DNA of 64,000 nucleotides from UBA3792 sp946185305. Lineage in GTDB: Bacteria; Bacillota; Clostridia; Christensenellales; CAG-138. A program made the translations under genes and the position numbers. The stretch is from assembly GCA_946185305.1 (NCBI GenBank), contig CAMHJE010000001.1, positions 1 through 64,000 on the forward strand. The letters run 5' to 3'. The first letter of the stretch is position 1. Each line of letters starts with the position of its first letter. The notes beneath the pieces are model-generated. The model ran no database searches. It was not told where the DNA came from and saw nothing but the letters and a program-made list of their open reading frames with translations. Shown here in pieces: positions 59,880 to 64,000 of this stretch.

Positions 59880-60800
59880 ATGGCAAAGCAACGGAAAAAG
59901 CATTACTCGTTGGTGCGGCGGCAGAACCGCGCGGGCTGGATGTTCGTGATGCCGTTTGTGATCGGCTTTCTGATCTTCTTCGCCAAGCCGATGGTCGAGA
60001 GCTTCTGGTACACGCTCAACGACGTGACGATGGGGCAGAACGGCCTCGAAACCAAGTGGGTCGGCCTCGGCAACTTCCGCTATCTGCTGCTGGAGGACAG
60101 CAGCTTTCTGCGAAACCTTTGGACGGTAACAAGCCAGATGCTTGCGCAGGTTGCGATCTGCACGATCCTGTCGCTGTTCATCGCCATCGTGCTGGTACAG
60201 AACTTCCGCGGCCGCACGATCTACCGCGCGATCTTCTTCCTGCCGATCATCATGACGAGCGGCGTCGTGTATTCGATGGTCAGCTCGGTCGTCGGCTCGT
60301 CGGGGCTTTCCGGCACCGGCAACGCCTATATCTATTCGTCGGTGTCGATGACGACGCTGATGCAGCAAGGCGGCGTGCCGACGGCGTTCATCAATCTGAT
60401 CACACAGGTCATCGACGCGATCTTCTCGATGGTCGTGAACTGCGGCGTGCCGATCCTGCTGTATATCTCCGGCCTCCAGAAGATCCCGCAGAGCGCGTAT
60501 GAAGCGGCGCGGATCGAGGGCGCGAGCACATGGGATATCTTTTGGCGCATCACGATCCCGAAGATCTTCCCGATCATCTTCTTGAACGTCGTCTACTGCG
60601 TGATCGACGCTTCGACGGCCTACGGCGCGCAGCAGGGCGGCAACGTCATGATGGCGGCGATTCAGCAAATGGGCTTCGGCAAGACAATGAAGTTCGGCAT
60701 GAGCGCCGCGATGGCTTGGATGTACTTCCTCGTGATCGCGCTGTTCCTGGGTCTTGCATGGCTCACCATCGGGCGCCGCGCGGCCAAGATCGAGAATTGA
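59880..60800 (+). CDS. ABC sugar permease, MalF/LplB type (second importer)
   Basis: The 306-residue permease has six membrane helices and the EAA loop EAARIEGASTWDIFW. GGGAGGTG precedes the ATG at 59880 (a GTG six bases earlier is in frame). It starts the second importer of the operon. Confidence 0.9.
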   Translation: MAKQRKKHYSLVRRQNRAGWMFVMPFVIGFLIFFAKPMVESFWYTLNDVTMGQNGLETKWVGLGNFRYLLLEDSSFLRNLWTVTSQMLAQVAICTILSLFIAIVLVQNFRGRTIYRAIFFLPIIMTSGVVYSMVSSVVGSSGLSGTGNAYIYSSVSMTTLMQQGGVPTAFINLITQVIDAIFSMVVNCGVPILLYISGLQKIPQSAYEAARIEGASTWDIFWRITIPKIFPIIFLNVVYCVIDASTAYGAQQGGNVMMAAIQQMGFGKTMKFGMSAAMAWMYFLVIALFLGLAWLTIGRRAAKIEN

Positions 60801-60814
60801 AGGGAGGTCAGAGT

Positions 60815-61795
60815 ATGCAGCGTTCCCCGCAGGCGGAGGTCAACCGCATGATCCTTCGCAACCGCATCATCGGCATTATTTTGGCGATCCTCCGGCACGT
60901 CTTTTTGATCGGGCTTTGCTACGTCGTACTGTATCCGGTGCTGTACATGGTCAGCAACGCGTTCAAGCCCGTCTCCCAATACTATGACCCCTCGGTCGTT
61001 TGGATCCCGCGCTCCTTAACGCTCGATAACTTCATGATCGTGTTCACGGTCATGGATGTCGGCAAGGTGCTGCTGAATACCCTGCTGATCGAAATTCTGC
61101 CCGCGTTTATTTCGACGTTCATCTGCATGATGGTCGGTTACGGACTGGCGCGGTTCGATTTCCGCGGCAAGGCGCTGATCCTCGGCTGCGTGATCTTGAC
61201 GATCATCGTCCCGCCGCAGACGATCTCGACCTCGCTGTATTCGAGCTATCGGTACTTCGACTTTTTAGGCATTTTAAGTCTGCTGCACAACGTATTCCCC
61301 GCCATCGGCCCGATCAATCTGATCGGCACGCCTTGGGTCACGATCCTGCCCTCGATCTTCGGCGTCGGGCTCAAAAACGGCATCTTCATTTTCATCTTCA
61401 TGCAGTTCTTCACCGGCCTGCCCAGAGAGCTGCAGGAGGCCGCCGCCATCGACGGCTGCGGGCCGCTGCGCACGTTTTTGAAGATCATCCTGCCGACGGC
61501 GAAGAACATCGTGATCGCGGTGCTGCTGCTCGCGGTCGTGTGGAACTGGAACGACTACTATACGCCCGCCATGTACATCCGCACGACGGACACGATGGCC
61601 ACCGCGATGGCGGCTTTCCGGGCAAATTTAGAGAACCTGCACAACATGGGCACCGGCCTTGAGAACATTCAGACCGCGAATACGCAGATTCAGGCCGCGG
61701 CGCTGATCGCAATTCTGCCGCTTGTCATTCTGTATGTATTTTTGCAAAAGCGGTTTTCCGAGGGCATCGAGGACTCCGGCCTGACCGGTATTTAA
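60815..61795 (+). CDS. ABC sugar permease, MalG/UgpE type (second importer)
   Basis: The 326-residue permease has six membrane helices and the EAA loop EAAAIDGCGPLRTF. Start at the ATG 60815 after AGGGAGG. It is longer than its paralogue at 54561 because of a loop around SLLHNVFPAIGPINLIG, which may contact its own binding protein. Confidence 0.9.
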   Translation: MQRSPQAEVNRMILRNRIIGIILAILRHVFLIGLCYVVLYPVLYMVSNAFKPVSQYYDPSVVWIPRSLTLDNFMIVFTVMDVGKVLLNTLLIEILPAFISTFICMMVGYGLARFDFRGKALILGCVILTIIVPPQTISTSLYSSYRYFDFLGILSLLHNVFPAIGPINLIGTPWVTILPSIFGVGLKNGIFIFIFMQFFTGLPRELQEAAAIDGCGPLRTFLKIILPTAKNIVIAVLLLAVVWNWNDYYTPAMYIRTTDTMATAMAAFRANLENLHNMGTGLENIQTANTQIQAAALIAILPLVILYVFLQKRFSEGIEDSGLTGI

Positions 61796-61839
61796 GACGC
61801 GAAAACCATTTCACCATACAAAGAACAGGAGGAACTACT

Positions 61840-63279
61840 ATGAAGAACACCGTTTCCAAAATCGTTTGTCTCATGCTCGCTTTGACCATGTGCTTCGGCC
61901 TTTTCGCCTGCACAAGCGAGATCGCGCCGTCCGCGCAGACGAACACGCCGTCCAACCCGGTCACCGGCGCGACCGATCCGACGACCGGCGCCGCGCCGGC
62001 AGCGCAGACCGAACCCGAAAAGACCGAAAGCACCGAGCCGCAGAACGGCGAGGTCGCGGGCGAGATCATCACGGGCGGCGGCGCGGAAGCCGGCTTCCTT
62101 GACAACGTCGAGGGCTTGCCGGACACGCTCGCCAATCCGAACATCACCATCGTCTACTGGTACAACCCGAAGCAGTACGCCGTCGATATCCGCAAGCAGG
62201 CCGACGTATACGACCCGATCTTAGAGGCGATCCCGTACTTTGAAGAAAAGTACGGCGGCAAGGTCACGGTCATCTACGCCGCGTGGGGCGACATGCTCGA
62301 AACCGTCACGTCCCTGCAGAACGCGGGCGACGCGCCCGATCTCTTCGAGGTCTACGACGAAACGATGTACAGCGTGATCCTGTCCGGCGTAGCGATGAAT
62401 CTGGATCCCTACGTAACCGATTTCGATTACAGCTACTATAAGGTCAACCGCGAAACGTTCCAATGGAAGGGCAGCGACTATGCGATCCCGCTGAAGCCCT
62501 ACGCGTTCTATATCATGTACAACAAGGATCTGTTCGATCTGGAGGGCCTCGACGATCCCGCGACGATGTTCCAGCAGGGCAAGTGGAACTGGGATACGTT
62601 CCGCGATGTCTGCAAGCGGCTCACCAAGACCGTGGACGGCGAGTTGAGCCAGGTCGCTTACGGCTCGTGGGAGGATACGATCCTGTCGTTCATGTATGCC
62701 AACGGCGGCTCTCTGCTCAATATCGACACCAAGACCGGCGAGGTCGCTTCGAACCTCGGCTCCGTCCAGACGCAGGACACGATCAACTACCTGATCGAGC
62801 TGAAGGACTGCTTCATCTACGGCAACGATATGTGGGGCTGGTTCGACAACGGCGCCATGGCGATGATCCGCGGCCATGAATACCCGGTCGATTTCCCGTT
62901 CGATACCGGCATGGTGCCGTTCCCGACCGGCGACGATTACGAGGGCAAGAACCTTGTCGTCTATCCGCAGGGCATGGCCGTCCCGAACGGCGCAAAGAAC
63001 CCGGAGGGCGCGGTGGCGTTCATGCGCGTCGTCAATGAAATGCAGAAGAACGTCGGCGATCAGAAGGAAGCGAACCGCATCGGGCAGGCCAACTACGACA
63101 TGATCTATGCCGACGACGTGAACCTCGTCTATCAGTATGACAAGGGCCTCAACGACATCGGCACCGTGATCGCTACGATTGTCAATTACATCCGTGACGG
63201 CGTTCCGGCGGCCACGATCAACGCAAACCTTGAATCGCAGCTGCAGGCCGAAATCAACCTGATGTACAACGACCGGTAA
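61840..63279 (+). CDS. Lipoprotein sugar-binding protein (second importer)
   Basis: The 479-residue family-1 solute-binding protein has a lipoprotein signal with lipobox GLFAC (Cys about 24) and a long Thr/Pro/Glu-rich linker (about 30-75) that tethers the binding domain (about 95-479). ITIVYWYNPKQYAVDI-type and MYNKDLFDLEGLDDP segments are typical. CAGGAGG precedes the ATG. It completes the second importer. Confidence 0.92.
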   Translation: MKNTVSKIVCLMLALTMCFGLFACTSEIAPSAQTNTPSNPVTGATDPTTGAAPAAQTEPEKTESTEPQNGEVAGEIITGGGAEAGFLDNVEGLPDTLANPNITIVYWYNPKQYAVDIRKQADVYDPILEAIPYFEEKYGGKVTVIYAAWGDMLETVTSLQNAGDAPDLFEVYDETMYSVILSGVAMNLDPYVTDFDYSYYKVNRETFQWKGSDYAIPLKPYAFYIMYNKDLFDLEGLDDPATMFQQGKWNWDTFRDVCKRLTKTVDGELSQVAYGSWEDTILSFMYANGGSLLNIDTKTGEVASNLGSVQTQDTINYLIELKDCFIYGNDMWGWFDNGAMAMIRGHEYPVDFPFDTGMVPFPTGDDYEGKNLVVYPQGMAVPNGAKNPEGAVAFMRVVNEMQKNVGDQKEANRIGQANYDMIYADDVNLVYQYDKGLNDIGTVIATIVNYIRDGVPAATINANLESQLQAEINLMYNDR

Positions 63280-63297
63280 AGGAAAGGGAAAACAACC

Positions 63298-64000
63298 GTG
63301 GAAAGAGGCATATATTTCGACGGCTGGTATCACGACAACCATTGCTACCATCCGAGTCTGCCGTATCGCTCGATGCAGATGGTCGAGGATTTGGAGCGTT
63401 ATCAAGCGACGATTCTCGTCTGGTCCTGCCTCGGCGGCGGCTCGATCTCGCTGCCGTACCTGGAGAATGAAGCGTTTGGCGAGGTAGATCCTCGCCTGCG
63501 CTTTTACGGATACATGAACGACGCCGAGTTTATCGCAGAGTGCAGCAAGCGCGGCATCAAGACCATGGGCATCGTCTTTGAGGTGCAGGGCTGGGAATTC
63601 CCGGTCGAGGTCAGCGCGGACGGCAAGCACATGAAGGCGTTCAACGTCCTGCGCGACCGCCCCTCCGATCAGGGCGAAGCCTATTACGGCCTCAACGAAT
63701 TCTCCTCTGGCAAGTTCGACGGCCTGTTCCGCACAAAACTGGCCGACTATTACCCGGACGGGATCATCAACAGCGACGGCGAGCGCGTGACCGCCTTGCA
63801 GGAGGAGGCCGCGGCGCGCACGTTTCGCGGCGAGCCGGTGCATGCGGGCTGGGTCGAGGTCAAGGGCCATTCGCGCACCTGCTATCAGACCTGCCGCAAC
63901 AACCCCGTATGGCGCGGCTACCTCAAAAAGATCATGGAGCTGCAGATCGACGCGGGCGTATACGGCATCCAGCTCGACGAGGCCGAGCTGCCGATCACGT
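63298..64000 (+). CDS. Putative TIM-barrel glycoside hydrolase (5' part)
   Basis: An open frame from a GTG at 63298 (AAAGGAAAGGG upstream) runs off the right edge, giving 234 residues. GIYFDGWYHDNHCYHP, ATILVWSCLGGGS, ECSKRGIKTMGIVFEVQGWE and AGVYGIQLDEAELP show the strand-helix rhythm of a glycosidase TIM barrel; Asp/Glu in QLDEAE could be catalytic. No signal peptide, so it likely acts on the imported sugar. The family cannot be fixed from this part. Confidence 0.7.
   Translation, partial: MERGIYFDGWYHDNHCYHPSLPYRSMQMVEDLERYQATILVWSCLGGGSISLPYLENEAFGEVDPRLRFYGYMNDAEFIAECSKRGIKTMGIVFEVQGWEFPVEVSADGKHMKAFNVLRDRPSDQGEAYYGLNEFSSGKFDGLFRTKLADYYPDGIINSDGERVTALQEEAAARTFRGEPVHAGWVEVKGHSRTCYQTCRNNPVWRGYLKKIMELQIDAGVYGIQLDEAELPIT

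Overview
The window reads as chromosome of a high-GC, Gram-positive, probably gut-dwelling Clostridia-class bacterium (Oscillospirales or Christensenellales would fit; the sequence alone does not settle it). The reasons are strong AAGGAGG-type ribosome sites, monoderm-style lipoproteins, a YtxC-type protein typical of spore-forming Firmicutes, GHKL/LytTR signalling, two M3 oligoendopeptidases, and a large glycan-use block with two MalFG-type importers and no ATPase of their own. No rRNA, tRNA, CRISPR array, transposase, integrase or replication origin was seen.

Layout. 1-5220: the tail of an unknown gene, a domain-swapped membrane GH3 glycosidase, and a LytTR regulator/GHKL kinase pair. 5618-14271: a compact, fully intact ten-gene podovirus-like packaging and head cassette (small and large terminase, P22-like portal, scaffold-like protein, N4-gp56 capsid, connector, gp10-like protein, likely ejection protein), bounded by a promoter region and a terminator, with no tail fibre, lysis, replication or integration gene. 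14357-16281: ytxC, a small ORF and an XRE regulator with LAPF repeats, behind tandem palindromes and a duplicated promoter/ribosome-site module. 16420-21252: an autoregulated TetR-lon-ftsH protease operon. 21262-26729 (minus): LOG protein, alpha/beta-hydrolase fused to a polytopic membrane domain, rarA and pheA. 26841-32713 (minus): an OmpR-type two-component system and an esterase-GT4-GH13 operon. 32882-43330: cysteine desulfidase, UvrA2, two M3 peptidases, lipoprotein cyclophilin, LysR regulator and tcdA. 43484-45358: a HAD phosphatase and PfkB kinase operon.

45525-64000 is a carbohydrate region. It holds an intracellular GH2 enzyme, a divergent GH10-like enzyme, small membrane proteins (YgjV, YesL/DUF624), then one long operon: CBM-like/solute-binding fusion, two permeases, an NHL-propeller/TPR membrane protein, a YIP1 membrane protein, a DUF5696 lipoprotein, two more permeases, a lipoprotein solute-binding protein, and the start of a putative TIM-barrel glycosidase running off the window. 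The GH10-like gene and this operon share operator-like sites of the form RGWAAACGWTTACY at their transcription starts, so one LacI/CcpA-type regulator may control both.

The two most interesting units are the head-only phage cassette, whose frames are all open although everything needed for an independent phage life is missing, and the dual-importer/NHL/YIP1/DUF5696 operon, which looks like a membrane glycan capture-and-processing machine of undefined substrate.
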